64,000 bases of DNA. Origin: Bradymonadales bacterium. Its GTDB lineage: Bacteria; Myxococcota_A; Bradymonadia; JAFGEP01. Shown piece by piece: positions 9,745 to 18,519 of the stretch. The notes below the pieces were generated by a model. That model worked only from the letters and a program-made list of their open reading frames with translations. It searched no databases and was not told where the DNA came from. The stretch lies in NCBI GenBank assembly GCA_016931535.1, contig JAFGEP010000028.1, positions 18,712 through 82,711 on the forward strand. Reading direction: 5' to 3'. The position numbers were made by a program, and so were the translations under genes. How positions within the stretch are numbered: the first letter of the stretch is position 1; each line of letters starts with the position of its first letter.

Positions 9745-11217
9745 ATGAAAGATGGTGGAGTACGGTCCAGGTATCCGGTCAAGTGGTTGATGGCTCTGTT
9801 GGTTTGCATCGGATTGCTCAATTGGGGATGTTGTGATGACTGCCCGGAGTGTGAGCAGGCGGACCTGGTGGAGGATACAACCCCCGATATCACCGACATA
9901 CCGGCAGAGGTCCAGCCGGACGTGGTGATCGACCCGGTGGTGGACATCCCCGAGGAGGTCCAGCAGGACATCGTGGAAGAGGTCCAGACCGATGTGAGCG
10001 ATGTGGTGGTCCCGCCGGAAGCGGTCGTCGTGGCGGGTCCGGTATCGGTGACCGGCAGGTACACCCAGGAAGGGCAACAGGCCTTGTGGGGGATCCAGGC
10101 CGCCGTGACCTGGGTGAACGAGGTGTATGGTGGCGTGACGATCGACGGCGTGGCTCACCCGCTGGAGTTCCAATACACGGATGATGCCTCCGGGGGTTCG
10201 ACCGTGGCAGACATCACCAACGCCTACTGTGACGATGACGAGGTGTCCTTCATCATGGGGCCCTACTCTTCGGGTTTCACCAACATCGCCGCACCGATCA
10301 CCGAGGCATGTGACAAGATCTTGCTGAACGTGGGAGGCGCCAGCGACTCCATCATGGCGCAGGGCTATGAGAACGTGGTGCAGATCTTGACCCCTGGCAG
10401 CCAGTACCACCTGGGGATCCTCGAGATGATCGCCCAGGCGGTGGGCACCTCGGACACACTCGACCTGGCGCTGGCATACGAGAACGACGCCTTTTCCAAG
10501 TCGGTTGCCGCCGGCGTTCGGGCGGCGGTCGAGGATCACTGGAACTACGACATCGTCTTCGATGGGACCTATCCCGCGGGTGCGGTAGATGAGGCCCTGG
10601 GCACCTTCGTCGCTTCCCTGATCGGATCGGATCCGGACGTCATCGTGGGGGGCGGCCACGCCGTCGATTCGCGGGCGCTGACCCGGGTTCTCGATGCCCA
10701 GGGATTCCAGCCGAGTGCGATGTCTCTTCTGGTCGGGCCTGCCAACGCCAATTTCTACGAGATGGTCGAGGCCTGCCCCCCGCCCTGCGACTTCCTGAAC
10801 CACCCGGCAGAAGGGGTGATGGCTCCGGCGCAGTGGGCGCTGGGAGTCACCTACAACCAGGCCGACATCGAGGAGCAGGGCGGAACCTGGTTCGGGCCCA
10901 GCCAGAACGAGTTTCTCGACCTGTTCCACGAGGCGGCGGGTCTGGACAAGACCCCTGCCTACCAGGCGGCTCAGGGAGCCGCGGCCATCCTGGTGCTGGT
11001 CATGGCCATCGAGGAGGCGGGCAGTCTGGATACCGACGAGGTGCGCGCGGCGTTGGAAGGTCTCGATGTAGTGACCTTGTACGGCGGTTTCGTAGTCGAC
11101 GAAACCGGCAAGCAGGTCGCCCACTCCATGGTCGAGATCCAGTGGCAGTACGGTCAGATGGCCATCATCTGGCCTGAAGAAGCCAGGACGGGCAACCTGG
11201 TATACCCCATGCCGTAG
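9745..11217 (+). CDS. Leu/Ile/Val-type ABC transporter substrate-binding lipoprotein (orphan)
   Basis: A 490-residue exported protein. A hydrophobic signal (about 13-28) ends in NWGC, so Cys29 is the likely lipid-modified residue, though the lipobox is not canonical. Residues about 32-92 form an acidic Val/Pro/Asp/Glu linker, typical of deltaproteobacterial lipoproteins. From about 95 on the protein matches type I periplasmic-binding proteins (Peripla_BP_6; runs such as PVSVTGRYTQEG and GPYSSGFT). Such proteins bind amino acids or small organics and deliver them to an ABC importer or act as sensors. No permease or ATPase gene lies nearby, so the partner is elsewhere or absent. The ATG is preceded by GAGG at suitable distance. 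Confidence 0.85.
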   Translation: MKDGGVRSRYPVKWLMALLVCIGLLNWGCCDDCPECEQADLVEDTTPDITDIPAEVQPDVVIDPVVDIPEEVQQDIVEEVQTDVSDVVVPPEAVVVAGPVSVTGRYTQEGQQALWGIQAAVTWVNEVYGGVTIDGVAHPLEFQYTDDASGGSTVADITNAYCDDDEVSFIMGPYSSGFTNIAAPITEACDKILLNVGGASDSIMAQGYENVVQILTPGSQYHLGILEMIAQAVGTSDTLDLALAYENDAFSKSVAAGVRAAVEDHWNYDIVFDGTYPAGAVDEALGTFVASLIGSDPDVIVGGGHAVDSRALTRVLDAQGFQPSAMSLLVGPANANFYEMVEACPPPCDFLNHPAEGVMAPAQWALGVTYNQADIEEQGGTWFGPSQNEFLDLFHEAAGLDKTPAYQAAQGAAAILVLVMAIEEAGSLDTDEVRAALEGLDVVTLYGGFVVDETGKQVAHSMVEIQWQYGQMAIIWPEEARTGNLVYPMP

Positions 11218-11456
11218 ACAGGTCAACGAGGCCAACTGCCTGCAATCTGCTCTGTCGCCTGCACTCCAGGTTCAAGGCTCAGCCCCTGCCTTGCAGTGGA
11301 CAAGGAATCTCCTTCCCTTCCGGTTGTCATCCCCTGCGGCTTCTAGTAGCTTGGCCGACCGGTCAGCCGACTCCAGGGTCGCACCCCATTAGACCGCAGA
11401 CAATCCGTGGCCCCGGACTTACCGGAGGCGACTGCATTTCGGATGGGAGAGTTTCG

Positions 11457-13964
11457 ATGCGCCGAGCCCCCTTGTTTTCCATCTTGCTGCTGGTCCTGCT
11501 CTCCACGACCGTCCAGGCCAAGCCCCCCATCTACATCGCCTTCCACTGGCACATGCACCAGCCGATCTACTGGCCCTACGAGAGCCTGGTTGCCACCGCG
11601 TCGCACAATCCATACGGCTTCGACGTGGTCCAGGTCCACACCGATCGCACCGGGCCCTACACCGCCTGGCCGATCGACGCCGTGGAAAGCGGCAAGAACG
11701 CGGGGCTGGCTCACCTGGGGGCACAGGTGAGCTTCTCGGGATCGCTGATGGAGAACCTGGACTCCCTCGCGGCTGCAGGCCAAGGTTTTTCCAACTGGAC
11801 CAGCCGCTGGCGGACCGGTGTGGGGTGGAGCACCTCGGAGGGCAACCGGCGGATCGACCTGGTGGCCTTCGGCTACCACCACCCTTTGATGGCGCTGGTA
11901 AGCCCCCGCGATATCGGCTTGCAGATCGAGATGCACCGCCTGGCGCTCGAGCGGCACTTCGGGGCAACCTCCGCCGACTCGAAAGGGATCTTCCCCCCCG
12001 AGACCGCCTTTGCCCCCTGGATGATCCCCGCCCTGGTGGACGCCGGGATCGAGTGGGCAGTGGTCGACAATATCCACTTCGACCGCGCCCGGACCGACTA
12101 TCCCTACTCGCCGGGCTCCAACCTCTACCCGCCCAACCCCTCCGATCAGCGCAACAGCGGTGGCGAAGCCACCTGGCTTCAGCTGTACGACCTGTGGGCA
12201 CCCTCTCAGGTGTCGGCACCCTGGGGCTACCAGCCCCATTACGTGACCTACCTGGATCCCGACAGCGGCCAGGAGCACCGGATCATCGCCGTCCCGGCGG
12301 CTCGCTACGAGGGCAACGAGGACGCTCGCGGCGGATTTGGCGCGCTGCAGTACGAGCAGGTCCTCTCCCAGTACGAGGCGCTGAACGTCGACGACGATCA
12401 CCCCATGCTGATCTTGCTCCACCACGACGGAGACAACTACGGGGGCGGTACCGACAGCTACTACCACGGCAACTTCGCCAACTTCATCACCTGGCTGCAG
12501 GCCAATCCCAGCCGGTTCGTATGCACCACGGTCCAGGATTACCTCGACCAGTTCCCGCCCGAACACGACGATGTCATTCACCTGGAGCCCGGCTCCTGGA
12601 GCGGAGCGGACAATGGCGACCCGGAGTTCCTCAAGTGGAACGGAGATCCCGGCGCCGGTGGCTACAGCCCGGATCGCGTCTCCTGGGCGGTCGTCACCGC
12701 CACCCATAACCGGGTCGCTACCGCGGAGTCCATCCTGCCGATCTCCTCGGTGGAGGCCATCGTGGACGGCGACGGAAACCACACCGAGCAGGCCTACCAC
12801 TACTACCTGAACGCCCAGACCAGCTGCTACTGGTACTGGGACGGCGCCGAGGGAGGGAAATGGGACAGCCACCCGGCCCGAGCCTGCAACCAGGCCATCG
12901 TCCATACCAGCCAGGTGCTGACCGGGAGCTTTGCGGACACCGTTTGCCCCAGCATCTACACGCCTCAGCGCGAGCCCTACAACCCGGGCGGCCTGGAATG
13001 GGGCACCTCGGCCCAGCCTTCGGACTTTGTGGTCTGGACCTTCGTGGACGACGTGTCTGGCGTCGAGCGGGTGGTCCTGCGCTATCGTGTGGACGACGAC
13101 GGCCAGGTGGATCCGGACAACCTGCTTCGCTCCGGCTCGGGCTGGCAGGAGATCGCCATGACACCATCTGCCCTCACCCCCACCACCGATCCCCTGCCCA
13201 GTGTGATCGCCACCCAGTATGAGGCCGAGATCACCGGACAGTCCCAGACCCTCATCGACTACTACGTCGAGGCGGAGGATACCCTGGGCAACGTGGGGAG
13301 AAGCCCCGTCTTCCACGTGTTCGTGGGACAGCAGGGTGCCGCATCCACCGGTGTCGCCTGGACACCGCGCAACCCTTGCCGAGATGACCTCATCGTCGTC
13401 TCCGGCCCCAAGCCGGGCTGGCTTCACTGGGGCACCGACAACTGGACCCTGCCCGACGAGCGCTACTGGCCCGAGGGAACGACCGCCTGGTCGGACGGGC
13501 TGGCCGTCGAGACCCCTCTGGAGGGCCCGGACGAGGAGAACCGCTACTGGGTCGAGCTTGGCCCCTTCAACCTGGATGCGTCGGTCGGGGTGGTCGACTT
13601 CGTCATCCACCACAGCGACAACAGCTGGGACAACAACAACGGGGCCGATTACCACATCGCCATACGAGACACCTGCATCGAGGAGGACATGAGCGAGCCT
13701 TCCGGAGACCTCGGTCCTGGGGACGAGACCGGCCCACCTGACGCCGGACCGGACAACGGATCGGATGCGATGGCGCCAGACCTGGGGTTCGATCAAGAGG
13801 GGGGACCGATCGAGACCGCCGACGAGGACAGCCCCCCCGAAACCCCAGGTGCTAAGGACGAGGGATGTAGCTGCGGGACAACCGGAGCGGGCGCACCGGA
13901 GTGGAGCCTGTGGCTTCTGATCGGGCTGCCGGTCATGATCGCTCGCCGCCGGCGAGCGCGCTGA
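11457..13964 (+). CDS. Surface-anchored GH57-like glycoside hydrolase with MYXO-CTERM tail
   Basis: 835 residues. A signal peptide ends near residue 21 (VQA). It is followed at once by the GH57 signature HWHMHQP, as in amylopullulanases and alpha-glucanotransferases. Two further GH57-like motifs place candidate catalytic residues: FPPETAF (Glu182, the nucleophile position) and HHDGDN (Asp324, acid/base position). A beta-sandwich-like region follows, with a carbohydrate-binding-like end around WDNNNGADYH, then an Asp/Pro/Glu-rich linker. The C terminus (GCSCG, hydrophobic stretch, RRRRAR) is a MYXO-CTERM-type sorting signal, so the enzyme is probably exported and attached at the cell surface. 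Role is inferred: hydrolysis or transfer of alpha-glucans. It stands alone, convergent with the genes that follow. Confidence 0.85.
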   Translation: MRRAPLFSILLLVLLSTTVQAKPPIYIAFHWHMHQPIYWPYESLVATASHNPYGFDVVQVHTDRTGPYTAWPIDAVESGKNAGLAHLGAQVSFSGSLMENLDSLAAAGQGFSNWTSRWRTGVGWSTSEGNRRIDLVAFGYHHPLMALVSPRDIGLQIEMHRLALERHFGATSADSKGIFPPETAFAPWMIPALVDAGIEWAVVDNIHFDRARTDYPYSPGSNLYPPNPSDQRNSGGEATWLQLYDLWAPSQVSAPWGYQPHYVTYLDPDSGQEHRIIAVPAARYEGNEDARGGFGALQYEQVLSQYEALNVDDDHPMLILLHHDGDNYGGGTDSYYHGNFANFITWLQANPSRFVCTTVQDYLDQFPPEHDDVIHLEPGSWSGADNGDPEFLKWNGDPGAGGYSPDRVSWAVVTATHNRVATAESILPISSVEAIVDGDGNHTEQAYHYYLNAQTSCYWYWDGAEGGKWDSHPARACNQAIVHTSQVLTGSFADTVCPSIYTPQREPYNPGGLEWGTSAQPSDFVVWTFVDDVSGVERVVLRYRVDDDGQVDPDNLLRSGSGWQEIAMTPSALTPTTDPLPSVIATQYEAEITGQSQTLIDYYVEAEDTLGNVGRSPVFHVFVGQQGAASTGVAWTPRNPCRDDLIVVSGPKPGWLHWGTDNWTLPDERYWPEGTTAWSDGLAVETPLEGPDEENRYWVELGPFNLDASVGVVDFVIHHSDNSWDNNNGADYHIAIRDTCIEEDMSEPSGDLGPGDETGPPDAGPDNGSDAMAPDLGFDQEGGPIETADEDSPPETPGAKDEGCSCGTTGAGAPEWSLWLLIGLPVMIARRRRAR

Positions 13965-14104
13965 TCGAAAACCACCTGTAGTACAGAGTGCTCTGGCCTT
14001 CCCAAGCTGTTTTCAGCGCAGGCGGTCTGGTCTGGATCGGGTGATCGAGGTTGTCTGTGGGAGGAAGGTCGGGGCTACCTGTCGGTGGTAAGGTCGCCTT
14101 CAGG

Positions 14105-14392
14105 TCACTCGAGACCCATTTCGGCCAGAAGAGCCTCGCAGCTCTGTCCCATCGCCTCTCTGGATTCCTCCGCCATCTCGTCGGTGCAGTTGGAAGCCAT
14201 GGCGCCCAGGAACCCCTCGAAGGCGTCCAGCTGTTCCTCCGCGCACTGGGGGTTATCCGCATGGTCGGCGCAGTAGGCCTTGATACAGCCGAGCATGTGA
14301 TCGGTCGCCTTCTGGCAGGGGTTCTTGCAGCCAGCCAACCCGAACGACATCACCAAGGACAGAGCCAACAAGATTCCGAACACTTTGCGCAT
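14105..14392 (-). CDS. Small Cys-rich lipoprotein, unknown function
   Basis: 95 residues. The signal ends in the good lipobox LAGC, so the mature protein starts at Cys22. Six further Cys (26, 36, 41, 50, 69, 85) are spread over a short helical, acidic domain, suggesting disulfides or a small helical hairpin fold. The start is fixed by AAAGGAGAAC directly upstream of the ATG at 14392. The open frame continues upstream through the hexamer repeat, but that part is low-complexity and lacks a plausible start. Function is not recognised. Confidence 0.8.
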   Translation of the reverse strand: MRKVFGILLALSLVMSFGLAGCKNPCQKATDHMLGCIKAYCADHADNPQCAEEQLDAFEGFLGAMASNCTDEMAEESREAMGQSCEALLAEMGLE

Positions 14393-14755
14393 CGCTACCG
14401 TTCTCCTTTGGTTGAGAATATCCGCCCCAATCACGCCAGCCATCACGATGCTGCACGGGCCGGAACCGCTGGCAGACGCGAATGCCCTCATATCCCATGA
14501 AGCGAGTGGAGACACAAGGGGCGCGGCCGCACAAACAATACCTTTTTCACGGTGTGACGACGGACCAAGGTCCCCATGCGGCACCTGTTTCTGGGGGAGG
14601 GCGATGACGGTCACGTTCACGTTCACGGTCACGTTCACGTTCACGGTCACGGTCACGGTCACGGTCACGGTCACGTTCACGGTCACGTTCACGTTCACGT
14701 TCACGTTCACGATCACGGGCACGGTCACGGTTAGGATGGAAAGTGGAGGGCCAGG
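14393..14755. other. Intergenic region carrying hexamer repeat
   Basis: 363 bases between the small lipoprotein gene and the end of the serpin gene. The left part holds the lipoprotein ribosome site and presumably its promoter. The right part is dominated by the hexanucleotide array at 14607-14732. No gene is supported here. Confidence 0.6.
14607..14732. repeat. Hexanucleotide tandem repeat, 21 units
   Basis: Twenty-one consecutive hexamers. Eighteen are ACGGTC or ACGTTC (nine of each, in irregular order); the others are ACGATC, ACGGGC and a final ACGGTT. The unit length is constant, so every frame stays open through it; read on the minus strand it encodes alternating Val-Asn / Val-Thr pairs. 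It lies 24 bases beyond the serpin stop codon and about 215 bases upstream of the small lipoprotein start. Confidence 0.95.
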
Positions 14756-16081
14756 TCAGGCGGTGGGATTGACCACGCGACCCATGAAGAGGATCGCACC
14801 CGTCTGGACATCCCGGATCAGAAAGAAGAAGGGGCGATCGACTTGCAGCTCATAGGGCATCGCGCCGAAGTCCATCACCACGGCTGTGGCGGCTGCCGCC
14901 TCCGTACCGTGCTCATCCACCGCGATGAACGCCTTGTGGATCACCCGGGAAATGAAAAGGTTGTGCGTGCCATCCATACCGGAGAAGTCGGCCAAGGCAT
15001 CAAACGCCGTGGGCATCCCCAGGGCTTTCAGGGCATCCCCCAGCTCGAACTCCGAAGCGAAGTCGAACTTGGGCAGCCCCAGCGCCACCGGGGTGATCTC
15101 CAGTCCGCCCACGATCTCGTCGAGCAGCTCGGCCGACAGATCGGCCTCAAAGGCCTCGAACTGACCGGCATCGGGCACGATCAGGACCATGGACAGCTCC
15201 TCGCCCTTGTAGAGCAGCTCGGCCGCCGAATACCCCTCCCCTTCCACGAATCCGATCCCCTCGAACAGGTGCATCATGGGCACGCTGACCTCGTTGCCGT
15301 CCAGGCAATGGAAGGTTCCCTGGGAGGTGGCATCCTCATCAAAGACCAGGCTCCAGCCTGCCTTGAAGTAGATGGCGTTGGTCAGGACCAACCGGGTGAG
15401 GGTGCTGATGGCGTTGGGACCGAGCAGATCCTGGATGCGATCCTCGGTCTGTTCGGCGACCCAATCGTTGATGATCTGGCGGGCCTCCTCGGTGGCATTG
15501 ACGAAGTCCACCAGGTGTATGCCGGCGCCATAGTTCTCGGCGAGGAGATCGAGAAACCCGGCGAGAAACCCATAGTCGATCTGGCCCCACAACGCGTTCA
15601 CGACGCGCAGCCGGAACTCGGTGCCGTCCTGCTCGGACTGCTCGCCTCGACTGTTGAGCTCCAGGTCGAGCGCGTTGAACGCGGGGTGGAGTCGGGACTC
15701 CTCCAGCGTGAAGTGAAGGGTTTCGGCCATCTCGGTCTCGGTCTGCCCCTCTGCCCCGGCATAGGTCATGGCGAGCGCGACGGAGATGCTATGAGGGGAA
15801 AAGAACAGGTTTCCGTCCTGCTCTTCCCCCAGAAGGCGGTAGAGATCGACAGCGAACCGGCTGTTCCCTTCGACAAGCGCAGTCAGATCCTCGTCTTCCA
15901 CCTGGGGGGTGGTGTCCCGCTGCTTGTCGGAATGCAGGAAGTCCCCGGCCTGGGGGTTATTAGGGTCCGGTTCTTCCTGTTGTGGTTGGTCCAGGCTGTC
16001 CTCGCATCCAGAAGCAACCGTCAGAAGAACAGCTATCACCAAAGCGATCCATGGATTCCGATGGGCAATCTGTTGGTTCAT
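14756..16081 (-). CDS. Serpin family lipoprotein (protease inhibitor)
   Basis: 441 residues from the ATG at 16081, which has GGAGG at the right distance; the longer frame upstream has no such site. The signal ends in ASGC (Cys26), so it is a lipoprotein. An acidic linker leads to a complete serpin fold: NLFFSPHSIS and TNAIYFKAGW are hallmark segments. Near the C terminus the hinge GTEAAAAT (392-399) precedes VDRPFFFLI and FMGRV. The small-residue hinge is the mark of inhibitory serpins, which trap serine or Cys proteases by loop insertion. By counting from the hinge the scissile bond would lie near DFGAM, but the exact P1 residue is not certain. Target protease unknown; location presumably periplasm or cell surface. 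Confidence 0.95.
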   Translation of the reverse strand: MNQQIAHRNPWIALVIAVLLTVASGCEDSLDQPQQEEPDPNNPQAGDFLHSDKQRDTTPQVEDEDLTALVEGNSRFAVDLYRLLGEEQDGNLFFSPHSISVALAMTYAGAEGQTETEMAETLHFTLEESRLHPAFNALDLELNSRGEQSEQDGTEFRLRVVNALWGQIDYGFLAGFLDLLAENYGAGIHLVDFVNATEEARQIINDWVAEQTEDRIQDLLGPNAISTLTRLVLTNAIYFKAGWSLVFDEDATSQGTFHCLDGNEVSVPMMHLFEGIGFVEGEGYSAAELLYKGEELSMVLIVPDAGQFEAFEADLSAELLDEIVGGLEITPVALGLPKFDFASEFELGDALKALGMPTAFDALADFSGMDGTHNLFISRVIHKAFIAVDEHGTEAAAATAVVMDFGAMPYELQVDRPFFFLIRDVQTGAILFMGRVVNPTA

Positions 16082-16323
16082 GACATCCTCCAATCCAGTG
16101 TGTACGGGCATGACAATCCGGTGTTCCTCTCGCGTGAATCGACGGTCCGAGGGCAGTTTGCAAGAGGCGATCCAAAGACAGCAACCCAACAAATACAATG
16201 GATTACAAAGAACACCCAGAGAGATTTCTGACAGACTCGATGAAATTCTGAGGAGGGGTAACGATTAGAGGTGACAGAGCACGGGGTGATGCCGGACTCG
16301 GAATCGGCAGGCCGAACAGCTCC

Positions 16324-18519
16324 TCACAGCAAACTGATCCCCGCGGCGAACCCGGGCCACAGCTCCAATCGGAGATCCTCGTCCGCTTCGTAGGTCACCA
16401 CCCCTCCGATATATCCCGGTCGCTCGCGCAGCCGATTGGCTCCCTGCCCGACGTACAGGTTGAGCGCCGGCCCGGCGAAGAGGGAGAAGGCCGGCGTGAT
16501 CTCCCAGCGGGCCAGAAGACGAGCCACCGAAAGGCCGAGGTAGCCCTGGGAGAAGTCGTGCTCGAACATCACCGCGTGATGGGAGAGATCCATCTCCAGC
16601 GCCAGCCGAGGGAAAAAACGGGGGAACTTCACCCCAAGCCCGGCTCCGAACAGCCAGGCGGTCTCCTCGGAGAAGGGGTACACCCCGGCCGTCAGCAGGG
16701 TGTAGGTGTAATCGGCATCCGACCGCAGGCCGGTCGAGATCACCGCGCTGTCCGAGGTCCAGAGCTGCGGGTGGAAGCCGCCGGCCCGGGTTCCGCCGAT
16801 CAGCCCGATAGAGGCCGAGGCCCGCTCGGCATAGTTGAACAGGCCGAACTGGAGCCCATCGACCGTGTCCGTGGCCAGGTTGAGGACCCCTAACTGCAGG
16901 CCGTCCACCTCGCCGGCGATGTTGACGGTGGCCAGCTGGACACCCCCAACCTCACCGGCGTAGTTGAGGCCGCCGGTCAGCTGGACCCCGGCGATCGAGG
17001 TCCCCGTCGCGTTGACAGCCCCGGAGACCTGAAGGCCCGCAAGAGGCATGGAGGCATAGTTGAAGGCTCCGGCCACCTGCAGCCCCTGGGTCGTCCCCTC
17101 GGTCAGGTTGAACCCTCCGGCCACCTGCAACCCCTGGAGCGATCCGTCCGTCTGGTTGAAGCCACCCGCGACCTGCAGCCCCTGGATTTGCCCCCCGGCC
17201 AGGTCGAAGACCCCGGCCACCTGCAATCCCCGAATCCGTTCCGCCACGGCCTGGCCCCCAAAGGCGAGCTGCAGGCCGTCCAGTCTGTCCGCTCGGCCGA
17301 AGATCCAGTTGAGGGCGAAGTTGTTGAGCACCGGGCGCTCCGCCTCCACCGAGTTGGAGTCGATGGGGGTGAACAGGGAGACGGCCAGGGGAAGATGTCG
17401 ATAGTCCCGATCCGACTCTTCGACCGTTTCGACCTCCTGGTGTATGGCGATCGGCTCCCCTCGGCTCAGGGTTCCCTCCCGGTCCAGCTCCACCAGCTGG
17501 TCGGTAGCCAGCAGGTTGGTGCCGTTCTCGGTGAGCACCACGCAGGCGGTGAACAGCCCGTGCTCGGTGTCCACCCGGATGTCGTAGGTGCCGGGTGACA
17601 GCCCCAGCTCGATGCGGCGTCCTGCGGGCTTGTACAGCTCGGCGACCAGAGTGCCGCCAGCGTCCCGCACGAAGAACCGGCCCTGGAGATCCTCACCAAT
17701 CACCAGCGCCGCCGAGGTTTCGTTGAGGTCGGTGAGCACGATATCGCCGGTACCGACCAGCTCGATGTCGTAGGCTGGATGCTGGGGTCCGCCCCGGGTG
17801 GACTCGGTGCTGGCCAGGGTCTCGTCGAAGGCGAAGCGATAGGCTTCATTGAGGGTTACGCGCCGGTCGCCGTTGAAGTCAGCGGCGCCCCGCAACCCCG
17901 ATACCAGGTAGTAGGTGAAGAAGGAGGCGCCGATGGCATCCGACTCCTGGGCCACCTCGTCGGCCGAGCTGGAGGTCATGTAGGCATGTCCCCTGATGTC
18001 GGTCGAGGCGTCAACCAAAAAGGCGGGCTGCCATTCACCGCCCTTCAGGCGGGTGAAGGCGCCCGAGGCGCAGGAGTCGAACACCCCGATGCGGATATCG
18101 GCGCTCAGACCATTGACCAAAGTGCGGATCTGCTCGTACTCGAACGGTCCATCTGACAGCAACAGGCCGACCTCGTCCGAGTGGCCTGAGTAGTAGAAGA
18201 AGAACTCCACGCGAGAATGCTCCGCCTCTACCTCTCGGAGCCGCCCAGCGATGACGGCGAAGGCGTCCTGGAGACCTGCCCGGTCGGGATCGAGCAGCAG
18301 CAGGCTGTCGGTCTCGGCAAGACCGCCCATCTCGGCCATGACCACCGCGAAGGAATGGGCATCGGCTCCAGCGTAGCGCAGAGTGACCCGTTCGGGTCCC
18401 CCATCGTTGGCGCCCACCACCAGCGCCAGGCGGCGCACGCCGGCGGAGGGCTGAGCCAGAGCGACAGAGGTGGAGAGGAGCGTCAGAAGAAAGAAGAGGG
18501 CAAACAGGTGGGTTCTCAT
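16324..18519 (-). CDS. Exported caspase-like protein fused to pentapeptide-like repeats and a barrel-like C terminus
   Basis: 731 residues. Signal peptide (about 1-22, ALA). The peptidase C14 domain carries YYSGHSD (His113) and FDSCASG (Cys150), so the catalytic dyad is intact. The middle holds roughly ten repeats of about 20 residues built on GLQVAGGFN, as expected for a beta-solenoid. The last about 170 residues alternate aromatic and small residues and resemble an outer-membrane beta-barrel. Its ATG overlaps the stop of the anti-sigma-like gene (ATGA at 18516-18519), so the three genes form one transcript. Caspase-like proteases are common in Myxococcota but their substrates are mostly unknown. 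A surface or periplasmic protease is inferred. Confidence 0.85.
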   Translation of the reverse strand: MRTHLFALFFLLTLLSTSVALAQPSAGVRRLALVVGANDGGPERVTLRYAGADAHSFAVVMAEMGGLAETDSLLLLDPDRAGLQDAFAVIAGRLREVEAEHSRVEFFFYYSGHSDEVGLLLSDGPFEYEQIRTLVNGLSADIRIGVFDSCASGAFTRLKGGEWQPAFLVDASTDIRGHAYMTSSSADEVAQESDAIGASFFTYYLVSGLRGAADFNGDRRVTLNEAYRFAFDETLASTESTRGGPQHPAYDIELVGTGDIVLTDLNETSAALVIGEDLQGRFFVRDAGGTLVAELYKPAGRRIELGLSPGTYDIRVDTEHGLFTACVVLTENGTNLLATDQLVELDREGTLSRGEPIAIHQEVETVEESDRDYRHLPLAVSLFTPIDSNSVEAERPVLNNFALNWIFGRADRLDGLQLAFGGQAVAERIRGLQVAGVFDLAGGQIQGLQVAGGFNQTDGSLQGLQVAGGFNLTEGTTQGLQVAGAFNYASMPLAGLQVSGAVNATGTSIAGVQLTGGLNYAGEVGGVQLATVNIAGEVDGLQLGVLNLATDTVDGLQFGLFNYAERASASIGLIGGTRAGGFHPQLWTSDSAVISTGLRSDADYTYTLLTAGVYPFSEETAWLFGAGLGVKFPRFFPRLALEMDLSHHAVMFEHDFSQGYLGLSVARLLARWEITPAFSLFAGPALNLYVGQGANRLRERPGYIGGVVTYEADEDLRLELWPGFAAGISLL

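Noticed and set aside
11343..13796. 817-codon open frame on the minus strand
   Set aside because: It lies opposite the GH57-like gene, has no family similarity and Val/Gly/Arg-rich composition typical of antisense frames in GC-rich DNA.
14393..14728. N-terminal extension of the small lipoprotein through the hexamer repeat
   Set aside because: Encoded Val/Asn/Thr run is just the repeat in translation; an ideal ribosome site and lipobox fix the start at 14392.
14607..14732. CRISPR-like repeat array
   Set aside because: Units are contiguous hexamers without spacers; the array at 31014-31325 is likewise coding and spacerless.
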